From the NCBI GenBank assembly GCA_902767245.1, contig CACXGO010000021.1, positions 1-60,413 of the forward strand: a stretch of DNA of 60,413 nucleotides, in the 5' to 3' direction. Below are positions 60,403-60,413 of this stretch, in pieces (positions within the stretch are counted from its first letter, which is position 1; each line of letters begins with the position of its first letter). The stretch comes from an uncultured Erysipelotrichaceae bacterium (GTDB taxonomy: Bacteria; Bacillota_I; Bacilli_A; RF39; UBA660). A model generated the notes under the pieces. It made no database searches, was not told the origin of the DNA, and saw only the letters and a list, made by a program, of their open reading frames with translations. The translations under genes and the position numbers were made by a program.

Positions 60403-60413
60403 TATGTAAAAAT

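Overview
The window looks like chromosome of a small-genome, very AT-rich Bacillota bacterium, probably an uncultured gut Bacilli lineage of the RF39/Erysipelotrichia type (inference: very low GC, densely packed genes, very short leaders, TAA-dominated stops). It encodes a spore programme (SpoIIGA, SigE, SigG, YlmC, SpoIIM, SpoVS), lipid II and divisome genes, and the non-mevalonate enzyme Dxs. The standard code is used (TGG for Trp, TGA as stop). No insertion sequence, prophage or CRISPR array was seen.

Layout. 0-9 kb: tRNA-Gly and tRNA-Cys on the minus strand, then a CtpE-like P-type ATPase, a Y-family polymerase, Tex, a PAP2 phosphatase and a long WG-repeat protein. 9-15 kb: a metallophosphoesterase, the uppS-cdsA-rseP envelope operon and an ABC exporter pair. 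15-29 kb: tRNA-Gln, then a division/sporulation block murG-murB-divIB-ftsA-ftsZ-spoIIGA-sigE, interrupted by dxs and two envelope genes, then sigG, gpsA (minus), ylmC and uppP. 29-37 kb: a kinase-less PASTA membrane protein, a ~570-nt structured RNA that I call OLE RNA followed directly by its partner gene oapA, two small unknown genes, holA, rarA, xerD and deoB. 37-48 kb: an accessory region with a 42-aa peptide gene, an orphan MraZ-like gene and a minus-strand array (HTH regulator, M20 peptidase, GNAT-like acyltransferase, YgjV membrane protein, LysR regulator and two paralogous adenylate-forming enzymes). 47-60 kb: mnmA, spoIIM, a 51-aa membrane protein, a putative Cys-His-Asp protein, ssb, sufB-sufU, murT-gatD, a MurJ/SpoVB flippase, an ATP-grasp protein, spoVS, a small membrane protein, a FAD/Rieske oxidoreductase and two tRNA-Gly genes.

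How the genes work together. Undecaprenyl phosphate is made by UppS and recycled by UppP and perhaps by the PAP2 protein. MurB and MurG build the lipid II precursor, MurT would amidate it and the MurJ-like protein would flip it. DivIB, FtsA and FtsZ place the septum. SpoIIGA would release active SigE from its pro-form, and SigG follows in the forespore. The SigG start region lies in a 19-bp hairpin that covers its ribosome binding site. GatD next to MurT has lost both residues expected for glutamine hydrolysis.

Regulatory grammar. Many genes start with an extended -10 box (TGN-TATAAT) and, 10 to 25 bases on, a GGTGA/GGTGG ribosome site exactly five bases before the start codon; this spacing was used to choose starts, including GTG and TTG starts. 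Stop codons are repeatedly built into terminator hairpins. Strong -35/-10 promoters occur at the OLE RNA, the two adenylation genes, the MraZ-like gene, the HTH gene and tRNA-Gly(UCC).

Most interesting points: OLE RNA with OapA, the sigG leader hairpin, the GatD without catalytic residues, and the two-adenylation-enzyme cluster with duplicated promoters, whose product is unknown. All family calls come from reading motifs; no database search was run.
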